Source of the DNA: Pantanalinema sp.
GTDB lineage: Bacteria > Cyanobacteriota > Sericytochromatia > S15B-MN24 > UBA4093
DNA length: 64,000 bases
Reading direction: 5' to 3'
NCBI GenBank assembly: GCA_036704125.1
Contig: DATNQI010000021.1
Coordinates: forward strand, 1 to 64,000
This document shows positions 8,176 through 18,641 of this stretch, one piece after another; positions within the stretch are counted from its first letter, which is position 1, and each line of letters opens with the position of its first letter. The notes beneath the pieces are model-generated. The model was not told where the DNA came from. It did no database searches and was given only the letters and a program-made list of their open reading frames with translations. The translations under genes and the position numbers were made by a program.

Positions 8176-9600
8176 ATGGCGACCCCAGGTCCGAGCAACC
8201 GGGATCTGCTGAAGGCGGCGACCGACGCCTTCCAGGCCCAGGCCTACCCGGAGGCCATCGCGGCCCTCGGCAGGGTCACCGGGGAGGACCCCGCGATCCA
8301 GGCCCAGGCGCTCGCCCTCTTGGGTCGCTGCAAGACCCGCACCGGCGCCTTCGACGAGGCGGCGCGGGTCCTGGAGCAGGCCATGGCGCTGACAAGCACC
8401 CCCTTGACCCGGTACTACCTGGGCGAGTGCCGCTTCCAGCAGGGGGATCACGAGGCCGCCCTCGAGGAGCTCTCGGCGGCCATCTCGCTCGATCCCACCC
8501 TGACCGACGCCTACATCCTGATCGGGACCATCCACCGCGCGAAGGGCCGGTACGACGAGGCCACCAAGGCCCTCAACACGGCCCTGCGCAACGACCCCAA
8601 GGCCGTCGCCGCCCGCTTCCAGCTGGCCCAGGCCGCCTACGACGCGGGGGACCTTCAGCGCGCCACCTCGCAAGCCTACCTCATCATCCAGCAGCAGGAG
8701 GACTTCGCGCCGGTCCACCTGCTCCTGGGGCACTGCGCCCTGCGGCTCAACGACTTTCGCCAGGCCGCATACGAGTACTGCCGGGTGCTCCAGCTGCAGG
8801 ATCCGACCCTCGAGGTCTACGAGGGCCTGGGGCGCGCCTTCGCCAACCTGAAGGACTTTCATCAGGCGATCAAGGCCTTCGAGGGGGTGATCGCCATGGC
8901 CCCCGACAACGAGATGGCCTACGTGGCGGCCGCGCGCCTGTGCGATCGCCAGGGCGACAAGGAGAAGGCGATCAAGCTGTGGCAGCGCGCCGCGCAGTTC
9001 CCCAAGTACGCCCAGCTGGCGAACGAGGCGCTCGCCAAGCTCGGTTCGCAGGCCGCGGGCGGATTGGCGGCGGGATCCACGGCCGGAACCGGCGCCAAGA
9101 AGAAGGGCAAGGCCCCAGCCAGGCCCCCGGCCGCACCGGCAATCGACGCGGCCAACCTGCCGCGCGACTTCGAGCCGCCACGCCAGCTCGATCGCAGCAC
9201 CCTTCCCCAGCGCGCCCCCGCCCACATGCCCACCGCCCCGCTGACGAGCCACGCCGCGGGCACCCTCTCCCTCGCCTCGCGCCAGGCCCCGAAGACCCAG
9301 CCCTTCACCGCCCCGCTCAGGCCCGTGCCCCCTCTCCCGCCCGAGCCCCTGACGGTCAAGGAGAAGATCACCAGCGCCCTCGACCAGATGCTGCGCCCGT
9401 CCCTCGAGGCGATGGCCTCGCTCATGGCCAGGACGCGAAAGCAGACGACCGACGAGGCTGCGACTGGCGACGGCGCCCACGAGACCATCGCCGCCATGAT
9501 GGCAAAGCGCGCCGCCGAGCAAGCACCCGCGCCGGAGGCGCCTCCGGCCAGGCCGAAGGCGCCGGGGACCCCGGCGCCCGGAAAGCCGAAACGGCGCTGA
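8176..9600 (+). CDS. TPR protein (paralogue 2, tandem duplicate)
   Basis: 474 residues, same architecture as the preceding gene: TPR array to about residue 290, a Pro/Ala-rich linker, and a helical C-terminal stretch (EKITSALDQMLRPSLEAMAS) before a Pro-rich tail. Repeat-by-repeat correspondence with the neighbour (for example DPTLTDAYILIG, LRNDPKAVAARFQLAQ, CRVLQL, MAPDNEMAY) shows an old tandem duplication. The linkers have diverged freely. The ATG at 8176 is 7 bases after the upstream stop, so the two are co-transcribed. The gene ends 4 bases from the convergent rsmE. No enzymatic domain is seen. Confidence 0.85.
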   Translation: MATPGPSNRDLLKAATDAFQAQAYPEAIAALGRVTGEDPAIQAQALALLGRCKTRTGAFDEAARVLEQAMALTSTPLTRYYLGECRFQQGDHEAALEELSAAISLDPTLTDAYILIGTIHRAKGRYDEATKALNTALRNDPKAVAARFQLAQAAYDAGDLQRATSQAYLIIQQQEDFAPVHLLLGHCALRLNDFRQAAYEYCRVLQLQDPTLEVYEGLGRAFANLKDFHQAIKAFEGVIAMAPDNEMAYVAAARLCDRQGDKEKAIKLWQRAAQFPKYAQLANEALAKLGSQAAGGLAAGSTAGTGAKKKGKAPARPPAAPAIDAANLPRDFEPPRQLDRSTLPQRAPAHMPTAPLTSHAAGTLSLASRQAPKTQPFTAPLRPVPPLPPEPLTVKEKITSALDQMLRPSLEAMASLMARTRKQTTDEAATGDGAHETIAAMMAKRAAEQAPAPEAPPARPKAPGTPAPGKPKRR

Positions 9601-9604
9601 GCGA

Positions 9605-10351
9605 TCAGGCCTCGAGCGCGGATCCCACGATGGCCAGGGCCGCAAGGCTCGCCGTCTCGGTTCGCAGGATGCGGGGCCCGAGGGTGACGGCGATCGCCCC
9701 GCTCGCGACGAGCGCCTCCCCCTCGGCTGGAGCCAGGCCGCCCTCGGGCCCCACCACCAGCTCGATCGCCGGGTGAGCGCCGTGAAGGGCCATGGCCCTG
9801 GCGAGCGGCAGCCTGCCCTCGCGCTCGAGGCAGGCAAGTCGAGTCACGGGACCGTCCTGTGCCCCGGCAAGCCAGGAGCGGAAGGGGACGGGGATCTCCA
9901 CGGTGGGCACCAGCGCCCGCTCGCATTGCTCGGCCGCCTCCTTGGCGATCGCCTGCCAGCGGCGCACCTTGTCCAGGGCGCGATCGCCCTCGAGCCTCAC
10001 CACCGATCGCTCGGTCACGACCGGCACGATGCGGCTGACGCCCAGCTCGGTGGCCTTCTGGACGATCCACTCGAACTTGTCGCCCTTGGGCAGGCCCTGC
10101 ACCAGGGTCACCGGCACGCCCAGCTCGCCGCCGGCGGACTCCTTTCCCGTCACCCGGCACGTCACCGTGCGCTTGTCGATGGCGCTCACCTCGGCGTGGT
10201 AGAGCATCCCCCGGCCGTCCAGGGCGTAGAGCGCCTCGCCCTCCTTCATCCGAAGGACGCGTGCGGCGTGGTTGGCGTCCTCGTCCAGCAGGACGAGAGT
10301 CTCGCCCAGGAACTGGGCAGGGGGCAGGAAGAAGCGGGGAAGATCGCGCAT
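9605..10351 (-). CDS. rsmE: 16S rRNA (uracil(1498)-N(3))-methyltransferase RsmE
   Basis: 248 residues, the normal RsmE length. It methylates U1498 of 16S rRNA using S-adenosylmethionine. The N-terminal PUA-like part starts MRDLPRFFLPPAQ and contains HAARVLRMKEGE. The C-terminal SPOUT knot has LVQGLPKGDKFEWIVQKATELGV, LVVGPEGGLAPAE and LGPRILRTETA, all family signatures. ATG 10351 was chosen because it gives the canonical start of the family; the same frame upstream only shadows the HD-GYP gene. It is the last gene of a four-gene minus-strand cluster, 11 bases after the HD-GYP stop. Confidence 0.96.
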   Translation of the reverse strand: MRDLPRFFLPPAQFLGETLVLLDEDANHAARVLRMKEGEALYALDGRGMLYHAEVSAIDKRTVTCRVTGKESAGGELGVPVTLVQGLPKGDKFEWIVQKATELGVSRIVPVVTERSVVRLEGDRALDKVRRWQAIAKEAAEQCERALVPTVEIPVPFRSWLAGAQDGPVTRLACLEREGRLPLARAMALHGAHPAIELVVGPEGGLAPAEGEALVASGAIAVTLGPRILRTETASLAALAIVGSALEA

Positions 10352-10362
10352 GGGGGTCCTGT

Positions 10363-11628
10363 TCAGGGGGCGGGCTTGTGCATGTGGACGATCGAGAGCC
10401 GGGGATCCTTGGCCAGGTCGACGAGGTTGCCCTCCAGCTCGATGACCGGCCGCATCAGGTGCGGCCGCGTCACGCGAACGACCCGGGCGATCTGGCCCGT
10501 GTTGAGCTCCACGTGGCAGTTGACGGGGTAGGGGACGATGAACTTGACGAAGGCCTGGACGATCCTGGGATCGAAGTGGTTGCCCGCACCGTTGATGATG
10601 GCCTGGTAGACCACGTTGGGGGGCAGGCCCTTCTTGTAGGGCCGATCCGAGATGAGGGCGTCGTAGACGTCCACCACCGAGACGATCCGGGCGAACTCGG
10701 AGATCCCCGTCGCGCTCAGCTTCATGGGGTAGCCCGAGCCGTCGAACTTCTCGTGGTGCTGGAAGACCACGTTCTTGATGTCGGTGGTCGCCCAGGAGTA
10801 GCCCGACAGCAGCATGATGCCGTTGGCCGGGTGGGTGGCCATGATGTTGAACTCCTCCTCGGTCAGCTTGCCCGGCTTGTGCAGGATGCTCTCGGGGATC
10901 ATGGCCTTGCCCACGTCGTGCAAGAGGGCCCCGATCCCCAGGATGCGCAGGCGCTCGGGCGCGTAGCCCATGGCGGCCCCCACGACCAGCGCGAGGCTCA
11001 TGACGTTGGAGGAGTGGGAGTAGGTGTACTCGTCGTACACCCGCAGGTCGATCAGGCTGTTGAGCAGCTCCTTGTTGGTGACGATCCGCTGGATGGTCGT
11101 CTGCACCGACTGGTCCACGCTCTGGATGTCGATCCGGTTGGACTGCTTGACCTGGTCGTGGAGGTGCTTGATGGTCTGGAGGTTGCGCTCGAGCACCTCG
11201 TTGCGGATGGCCTGGGGCTTGAACTGGGTGCCCTTGGCGCTGGCTCTCGGCGCCGGGGCGCCGGTGGGCCCCGCGGCCGGACGCGCCGGCTGGGTGGGCG
11301 TGGTCGAGGTGGTCCCGTGGGCGCTGGGCCTGGTGAAGCGCAAGACCGGCGGCTCTTTCGGGGGGGACTTGACCGGCTCGCTCGGCGCGACGGCCTGCGA
11401 GAGGACTTCGGCCGCCTCGCCCTTGACCTCGAAATCGGCCCTGGGCCGATCCGCCAGGTCGATGATCCTGATGGCCCTGAGCTCCATCCGCTGAAGAAGG
11501 GTGATGTGCTGCTGGGTGAGGGCCGTGCCGCTCGTCCAGATGACCTGCCGCGTGAAGGGATGGCAAACCGGCTCGGCAAGGACCATGCCGGGCGCCAGGT
11601 CTTGGGGCATGAGTTTCCGTTCGGTCAC
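10363..11628 (-). CDS. HD-GYP domain protein, predicted c-di-GMP phosphodiesterase
   Basis: 421 residues. An N-terminal domain (about 1-60, MPQDLAPGMVLAEPV) of the type often found before HD-GYP domains is followed by a Pro/Ala/Thr-rich linker (about 85-155) and then a complete HD-GYP domain: YSHSSNVMSLAL, LLHDVGK (HD pair), the GYP motif HHEKFDGSGYP and VVDVYDAL. All metal ligands appear intact, so hydrolysis of cyclic di-GMP is likely. GTG 11628 is chosen because GAGGAG lies six bases upstream of it; an internal ATG at 11610 is possible. A TATAAT box sits about 38 bases upstream, so it may be transcribed separately from thyX. Confidence 0.92.
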   Translation of the reverse strand: MTERKLMPQDLAPGMVLAEPVCHPFTRQVIWTSGTALTQQHITLLQRMELRAIRIIDLADRPRADFEVKGEAAEVLSQAVAPSEPVKSPPKEPPVLRFTRPSAHGTTSTTPTQPARPAAGPTGAPAPRASAKGTQFKPQAIRNEVLERNLQTIKHLHDQVKQSNRIDIQSVDQSVQTTIQRIVTNKELLNSLIDLRVYDEYTYSHSSNVMSLALVVGAAMGYAPERLRILGIGALLHDVGKAMIPESILHKPGKLTEEEFNIMATHPANGIMLLSGYSWATTDIKNVVFQHHEKFDGSGYPMKLSATGISEFARIVSVVDVYDALISDRPYKKGLPPNVVYQAIINGAGNHFDPRIVQAFVKFIVPYPVNCHVELNTGQIARVVRVTRPHLMRPVIELEGNLVDLAKDPRLSIVHMHKPAP

Positions 11629-11665
11629 GCGGGGCTCCTCACGAGGTCGAGGGGCTCGAACAAGG

Positions 11666-11671
11666 ATTATA
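11666..11671 (-). promoter_or_regulatory. TATAAT -10 box upstream of the HD-GYP gene
   Basis: TATAAT on the minus strand. It overlaps the TAA stop codon of the upstream small gene (11669-11667). Transcription would start near 11659 and give a leader of about 30 bases carrying the GAGGAG ribosome site. The -35 is weak. Confidence 0.55.
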
Positions 11672-12026
11672 GCGTATCCGTCACCTCGAGGTGGATGGGG
11701 CCGAACTCGCCGGTGCGCACCCGGAAGGTGAGGTGGTGCTCGCCCGGCTCCAGGGCCTCGCCGCGCACCGAGACCGTGACCGTGACCCCCTTGGCGAAGG
11801 GAACCGGGCACGTCTGGCTGATCTCGTGGCCGCCGCGCACCTCGCCTGAAGCCGAGAAGGTCAGGGCCTCGGGGGCGAAGGCCTCACCGCCCACCGCGAT
11901 CGCGTCGATGGCGACGATGGTCGCGCTCATCATGTGGTTGTGGACGGCGAAGCAGAAGCCCTCGGGGTGGTTGGCGAGGCTGCCCTCGCGATACATCTGC
12001 TTGAGCAGGAAGGCTGGGATCTGCAC
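11667..12026 (-). CDS. Small conserved-looking protein of unknown function
   Basis: 119 residues, start VQIPAFLLKQMYREGSLANH at a GTG two bases after the thyX stop. It has no signal peptide, no Cys cluster and no recognised catalytic motif. The sequence looks like a beta-rich fold: repeated short hydrophobic strands with SASGEVRGG and an end GPIHLEVTDTL. I recall similar short proteins opening with IPAFLLKKLY in other bacteria and archaea, but cannot assign a function. A longer frame upstream on this strand only shadows thyX. Position between thyX and the HD-GYP gene suggests co-transcription with thyX. Confidence 0.75.
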   Translation of the reverse strand: MQIPAFLLKQMYREGSLANHPEGFCFAVHNHMMSATIVAIDAIAVGGEAFAPEALTFSASGEVRGGHEISQTCPVPFAKGVTVTVSVRGEALEPGEHHLTFRVRTGEFGPIHLEVTDTL

Positions 12027-12028
12027 GG

Positions 12029-12922
12029 CTACAATCCCAGCTTGGCGAGGAGCTCGCGCTTGCGGCTCGCGCCGAGGCGATCGCCGAGGCGCCCCGAGAG
12101 CGCGGCGGCGAGCTCCGGGCCGTCGGCGATCCCGAGGGCGTCCGAGAGCACCTCGCGAAGCAAGGAGCGCTCGCCCTTGCTGAGGGTCGCAGCCTCCAGG
12201 GTGTGCTCCGCGAAGACCTCGTAGGTCTTGGGCCACAGCAGCCGGATGAGGCGCGCGACCTCGTGGGCGTAGACCCGGATCTCGTGCTGGGCATTGGGGG
12301 CCATGCGCAGGTTGAGGAAGTGGAGCCAGTTGCGGAGGTTGGCCTGGGCGCGGAAGCGGGTGTACTGGCTCAGGGGCAGGTTGATCCGGGCCAGCTCGCG
12401 GGCCACCCCGGCCTCGAGGTAGCCCTCGTAGTGCGAACGAACCAGGGCCTGGTCCTCGGCGATCGAATCGAGGTAGGCCGTCTTGGCCGCATCGTCCAGG
12501 CCCTCGCCCGAGGCCTGCTTGTTGGTCGTCGACTGGCCCTGCACCCGCTCGGTGGAGGGCTGGTAGTAGAGCGCGGGCATCTCGGCGTAGCGGCCCGAGA
12601 ACTCGTTGAAGCTCTGCGTCCTGTGCCGGTGCCACTCGCGCGCCACGAAGATGGGGACCTGGACCTCGATCTGGAGCACGGCCATCTCGAAGGGGGTGGC
12701 GTGGGCGTGGCGCCAGAGGAAGTCGCGGGTGGCCGCGTCCTTGGCCTCGTCAACCCCGGTCGGGTTGCCCGTGCTCATGCGGGCGGCCTCCAGGGGCATC
12801 AGGTCGTCACCCAGGTGGGCGACGTAGCGCATGTAGCCATGGTCGAGGACCGGGATCGGCTCGCCTTGGAGGATCTGCTCGGTGGTGGGGATGGGCCGGG
12901 CGGCAACGGAATGGTTCGTCAT
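12029..12922 (-). CDS. thyX: FAD-dependent thymidylate synthase ThyX
   Basis: 297 residues. It makes dTMP from dUMP with methylene-tetrahydrofolate, FAD and NADPH. The ThyX signature RHRxxS is present as WHRHRTQSFNEFSGRY, and NLRNWLHFLNLRM matches the conserved C-terminal substrate region. Length is slightly above the usual 220-280. It starts at ATG 12922 and leads the minus-strand cluster thyX, small unknown, HD-GYP, rsmE. No classical thyA is visible in the window. Confidence 0.97.
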   Translation of the reverse strand: MTNHSVAARPIPTTEQILQGEPIPVLDHGYMRYVAHLGDDLMPLEAARMSTGNPTGVDEAKDAATRDFLWRHAHATPFEMAVLQIEVQVPIFVAREWHRHRTQSFNEFSGRYAEMPALYYQPSTERVQGQSTTNKQASGEGLDDAAKTAYLDSIAEDQALVRSHYEGYLEAGVARELARINLPLSQYTRFRAQANLRNWLHFLNLRMAPNAQHEIRVYAHEVARLIRLLWPKTYEVFAEHTLEAATLSKGERSLLREVLSDALGIADGPELAAALSGRLGDRLGASRKRELLAKLGL

Positions 12923-12964
12923 GACTCCATGCTAGCCCCCAAGCGCGGCAAGGGCAAGGCACCC

Positions 12965-12998
12965 GAACAAAATGGCGCCCCCCGTGAGAGGGGACGCC
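12965..12998 (-). terminator. Intrinsic terminator of the arylsulfatase gene
   Basis: On the minus strand a 9-bp stem with one mismatch (12974-12998) is followed by ATTTTGTTC. It lies just after the sulfatase stop and ahead of thyX, separating the two transcripts. Confidence 0.7.
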
Positions 12999-13013
12999 CG
13001 GCCGAGCCGCTGG

Positions 13014-15356
13014 TCAGTCGCGGCTCATCATCATCGCGAGCTCCTTGTTGAAGTCGCGGTACGTCTCCCCGCTAAGGTCGAAGACCAGCTGCTTGATGAC
13101 GCCGCCCTTGAACCGGAAGGGGGCGACGTAATCGTCCGAGACGGCCTCGGCCCCCGATCGCCCCACCAGCAAGGCGCCGCCCGAGAGGCCGAACCTGGCC
13201 GTCTGGGTCAGGAGCGGGGCCTCGGCGACCTTCCGGTCGTCGATGTAGAGGGCGGCGCTGCCATTGAAGCCGAGGGGATCCTGCTGCTCCATGCGGAACC
13301 TCACGCCGAGCCGGGTGGCCTTCAGCGGCACGTCGCTGTCCGAGACCAGCTTCTGGACCCGCTCGCCAAGCCAGTTGAAGGTGTAGCAGAGCTTGCCGTC
13401 CTTGACGAAGAGGGTGTGCCCGCCGAAGCGGCTGCCGTCGGCGAACAGGACGCCCTCGGCCTCCGGCGAGGTCAGCCTCACCTCGGCCACGATGTTGTAG
13501 GACCGGCCCCGGATGTCGGCGGCGACCGATTCGGGCACCCCCTCGGTGTCCGGGTAGTAGACGAAGGTGCTCCGCGGCTTGGCGATCTCGCGCCTCGCGG
13601 TCCCAAGGATCTCGACCGCCGAGCGATCGTCGAGGGGCAGGCCCTTGTACTTGCCCGCCTGCATGAACCAGAGGTTCTTCAGCTGCTCCAGCTTCTCGGG
13701 CATCTGCGCGGCCAGGTCCCTCATCTGGTTGCGGTCCTGGGCCAGGTTGAAGAGCTCCCAGCGGTCGGCCTCGAAGTGGCCCCAGCCCGAGGGCGTGGGC
13801 GGGTGAACGGTGCTCGCGTGCCAGCCCTGGTACCAGACGCCCCGCGTGCCGAGCATGGTGTAGAACTGGACCAGCTTGGCGCCGGGCGCCTTGGCATCGT
13901 CGAAGGTCTCCTTGAAGCTCGTACCCTCGATCGGGGCCTGGGTGTAACCCTTGACCGCATCGGGCGGGGTGATGCCCAGGCATTCGTAAAGGGTGGGCAC
14001 GAGGTCGATCGCATGGATGTACTGGTCGCGCAGCTCGCCCCGCGCCTTGATCCCCTTGGGCCACGAGACGATGCAGGCGTCCGCCGAGCCGCCCTCGTAG
14101 CTCGCGTAGCGCTTGAACATCTTGAAGGGGGTGTTGAAGGCCATGGCCCAGCCGGTCGGGTAGTGGTTGTAGGTCGCCTCGCTCCCCAGCACGTCCAGGT
14201 CCTTCATGTTCGCTTCGATCCGGTCGGGGATCCCGTTGAAGAACTTGTTCTCGTTGACCGAGCCGTTGGGGCCGCCCTCACCGCTCGCTCCGTTGTCCGA
14301 GACCACCACGACGATGGTGTTGTCGAGCTGGTTCGACTCCTGGAGGTAGTCCAGCAAGCGCCCAATCTCGTGGTCGGTGTAGGACAGGTAGCCCGCGTAC
14401 ACCTCGGCCATCCGGCAGAAGAGCTTCTTCTCTTCCGCGCTGAGCGACTCCCAGGGGCGCACCGTGTCGCCCTCGGGCCAGGGCTGGCCCTCGGGCCCCT
14501 TCACGTCGGCGAAGGGATTGATCGCCGGCAGCTCGGTGCTCTCGGGCACGATCCCCCGCTTCTTCTGGTTGGCCAGCACGATCTTGCGGTACTCCTCGTA
14601 CCCCATGTCGAACTTGCCCGCGTACCTGTCCGCCCAGTCCTTCCAGACCTGGTGGGGCGCATGGGCGCACCCGGGGCAGAAGTACATCATCCATGGCTTC
14701 TCTGGCGCGATGACCTTGGCGTCGCGAACGAAGCGGATCGCCTTGTCCACCACGTCCCTGCTGAAGTGGTAGCCCTCCTGAGGGCTGTACGGCGGCTCGA
14801 CGGGGTGGTTGTCGTAGACCAGATCGGGGTACCACTGATCGGTCTCGCCGCCGAGGAAGCCGTAGAAGCGCTCGAAGCCGCGCCCCAGCGGCCAGCGGAC
14901 CTTGGTGCCCGCCATGTTGCACTCTTCGTCCGGGGTCAGGTGCCACTTCCCGAGGGCGTAGGTGTTGTAGCCCCGCTCCAGCAGCACCTCCGAGATGAAG
15001 GCGTTCTCGAAGGGGATGTGGCCGTTCGAGCCCGGGAAGCCGCTGGCCCCCTCCGTGATGCAGGCCATGCCGTTGCTGGTGGCGTTGCGGCCGGTCAAGA
15101 GGCACGATCGGGTCGGCGAGCACAGGGCCGTGGTGTGGAACTGGGTGTAGGTCAGGCCGTTCTCGGCGATGCGCTTGAGGTTCGGCATCTCGATCAAGCC
15201 GCCGTACATCTCGAGCGCCCCGAAGCCCGTGTCGTCCAGCACGATGTAGAGCACGTTCGGCGCCTCGTCGGGGGCCCTCGGGGGCGCGAACGCGCTCCAG
15301 TCCGCAGCGGAATCTCGGACGTCCAGGGCAATCCGACCCTTGAAATCTCTCGGCAT
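13014..15356 (-). CDS. Large sulfatase (arylsulfatase, alkaline phosphatase superfamily)
   Basis: 780 residues, similar in size to the large mycobacterial AtsA-type arylsulfatases. It hydrolyses sulfate esters. Residues 39-46 (VLDDTGFG) give the metal-binding Asp pair, and CSPTRSCLLTGR has Cys79, the residue converted to formylglycine (C-x-P-x-R). GKWHL and HAPHQ are further family motifs. The C-terminal 150 residues form a separate beta-rich domain. AGGAGG seven bases before ATG 15356 fixes the start. There is no signal peptide, so it would act in the cytoplasm or be exported by another route. No formylglycine-generating enzyme is encoded nearby. Confidence 0.94.
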   Translation of the reverse strand: MPRDFKGRIALDVRDSAADWSAFAPPRAPDEAPNVLYIVLDDTGFGALEMYGGLIEMPNLKRIAENGLTYTQFHTTALCSPTRSCLLTGRNATSNGMACITEGASGFPGSNGHIPFENAFISEVLLERGYNTYALGKWHLTPDEECNMAGTKVRWPLGRGFERFYGFLGGETDQWYPDLVYDNHPVEPPYSPQEGYHFSRDVVDKAIRFVRDAKVIAPEKPWMMYFCPGCAHAPHQVWKDWADRYAGKFDMGYEEYRKIVLANQKKRGIVPESTELPAINPFADVKGPEGQPWPEGDTVRPWESLSAEEKKLFCRMAEVYAGYLSYTDHEIGRLLDYLQESNQLDNTIVVVVSDNGASGEGGPNGSVNENKFFNGIPDRIEANMKDLDVLGSEATYNHYPTGWAMAFNTPFKMFKRYASYEGGSADACIVSWPKGIKARGELRDQYIHAIDLVPTLYECLGITPPDAVKGYTQAPIEGTSFKETFDDAKAPGAKLVQFYTMLGTRGVWYQGWHASTVHPPTPSGWGHFEADRWELFNLAQDRNQMRDLAAQMPEKLEQLKNLWFMQAGKYKGLPLDDRSAVEILGTARREIAKPRSTFVYYPDTEGVPESVAADIRGRSYNIVAEVRLTSPEAEGVLFADGSRFGGHTLFVKDGKLCYTFNWLGERVQKLVSDSDVPLKATRLGVRFRMEQQDPLGFNGSAALYIDDRKVAEAPLLTQTARFGLSGGALLVGRSGAEAVSDDYVAPFRFKGGVIKQLVFDLSGETYRDFNKELAMMMSRD

Positions 15357-15477
15357 CTCCCAGCCTCCTGAAATCGTTCAACGCGACGCGCCCACCCTAG
15401 CATCCGGGCCGGGGGCCTCAAAGGCCCTAGCGAGACCCAGCCGCCTTCGGCATCCCCGTCCTGAAGCGGCACCCACG

Positions 15478-15506
15478 AACAAAAGCGGCCCCCTTTCGGG
15501 GACCGC
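15478..15506 (-). terminator. Intrinsic terminator of rpmE
   Basis: Read on the minus strand, a GC-rich stem (GCGGTCCCC / GGGGGCCGC, loop GAAA) is followed by TTTTGTT. It starts 26 bases after the rpmE stop. Confidence 0.85.
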
Positions 15507-15531
15507 CGAGGAACGGTTTTGTTGGCCGCTC

Positions 15532-15738
15532 TTACTTGGTGGTGAGGTTGTACTTCTTCATGAAGCGCTCGACACGGCCCTCGGTGTCGACGATCTTCTG
15601 GGTGCCGGTGAAGAAGGGGTGGCAGGCCGAGCAGATTTCGGTGCGGATTTCCTTCTTGGTCGAACCGGTCTTGAACTGGTTGCCGCAGACGCAGGTGACG
15701 TTGATCTCGTTGTACTGGGGGTGGATGTCGGCTTTCAT
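15532..15738 (-). CDS. rpmE: 50S ribosomal protein L31 (zinc-binding type)
   Basis: 68 residues, the usual L31 length. It starts [20 protein letters not shown] and contains the conserved [13 protein letters not shown] and [11 protein letters not shown]. Cysteines in CVC and CSAC make it the C+ (zinc-binding) paralogue; it is a peripheral large-subunit protein at the subunit interface. ATG 15738 is the family start; longer upstream reading is not supported. It is transcribed divergently from secA from its own promoter and ends at an intrinsic terminator, so it is monocistronic. Confidence 0.97.
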   Translation of the reverse strand: MKADIHPQYNEINVTCVCGNQFKTGSTKKEIRTEICSACHPFFTGTQKIVDTEGRVERFMKKYNLTTK

Positions 15739-15842
15739 GGTCTCTCCAACTGGGCTAAGGCCCCGGTATCCGCAAGAAGGGACACCATCGAACCTGGTGG
15801 GCCGCTCGGCGGGACGACCCGGCACAAAACGCCGATAAACGG

Positions 15843-15892
15843 GTCCATAAAAATGGACTCCCATTCTAACACCCGCCCGTGACGCGGGTCAA
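15843..15892 (-). promoter_or_regulatory. rpmE promoter and start-proximal hairpin
   Basis: On the minus strand TTGACC (15892-15887), an 18-base spacer, and TAGAAT (15868-15863) form a good sigma70-type promoter. The transcript would begin near 15856, inside a perfect 6-bp stem GTCCAT/ATGGAC with a four-base loop (15858-15843). The remaining leader is about 105 bases. The hairpin could protect the 5' end or serve regulation; this is inference. Confidence 0.7.
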
Positions 15893-15912
15893 CGGCTTCG
15901 GAGGCGCGCTTG

Positions 15913-15921
15913 TGATATAAT
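15913..15921 (+). promoter_or_regulatory. Extended -10 promoter of secA
   Basis: TGATATAAT, an exact extended -10 identical to that of rapZ. Transcription would begin near 15928, giving a secA leader of about 95 bases. It faces away from the rpmE promoter. Confidence 0.75.
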
Positions 15922-16022
15922 GCGGTTTCTGGAAAAATGACGCGAGGCCCGTGCCACGTCACGGCCTCGGCCCCCGGGCTTCGGCCCCCACCGCTAAGAC
16001 GAACTGAGGTAGCAAGACTCCC

Positions 16023-18623
<2,601 letters not shown>

Positions 18624-18641
18624 AATCCAGGGAGAAAACAA

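Noticed and set aside
5454-8198. Very long open frame on the minus strand opposite yvcK, whiA and the first TPR gene
   Set aside because: It is the antisense shadow of three well-identified genes. High GC removes stop codons in such frames; the translation is compositionally biased (Gly, Arg, Val, Leu) and has no domain.
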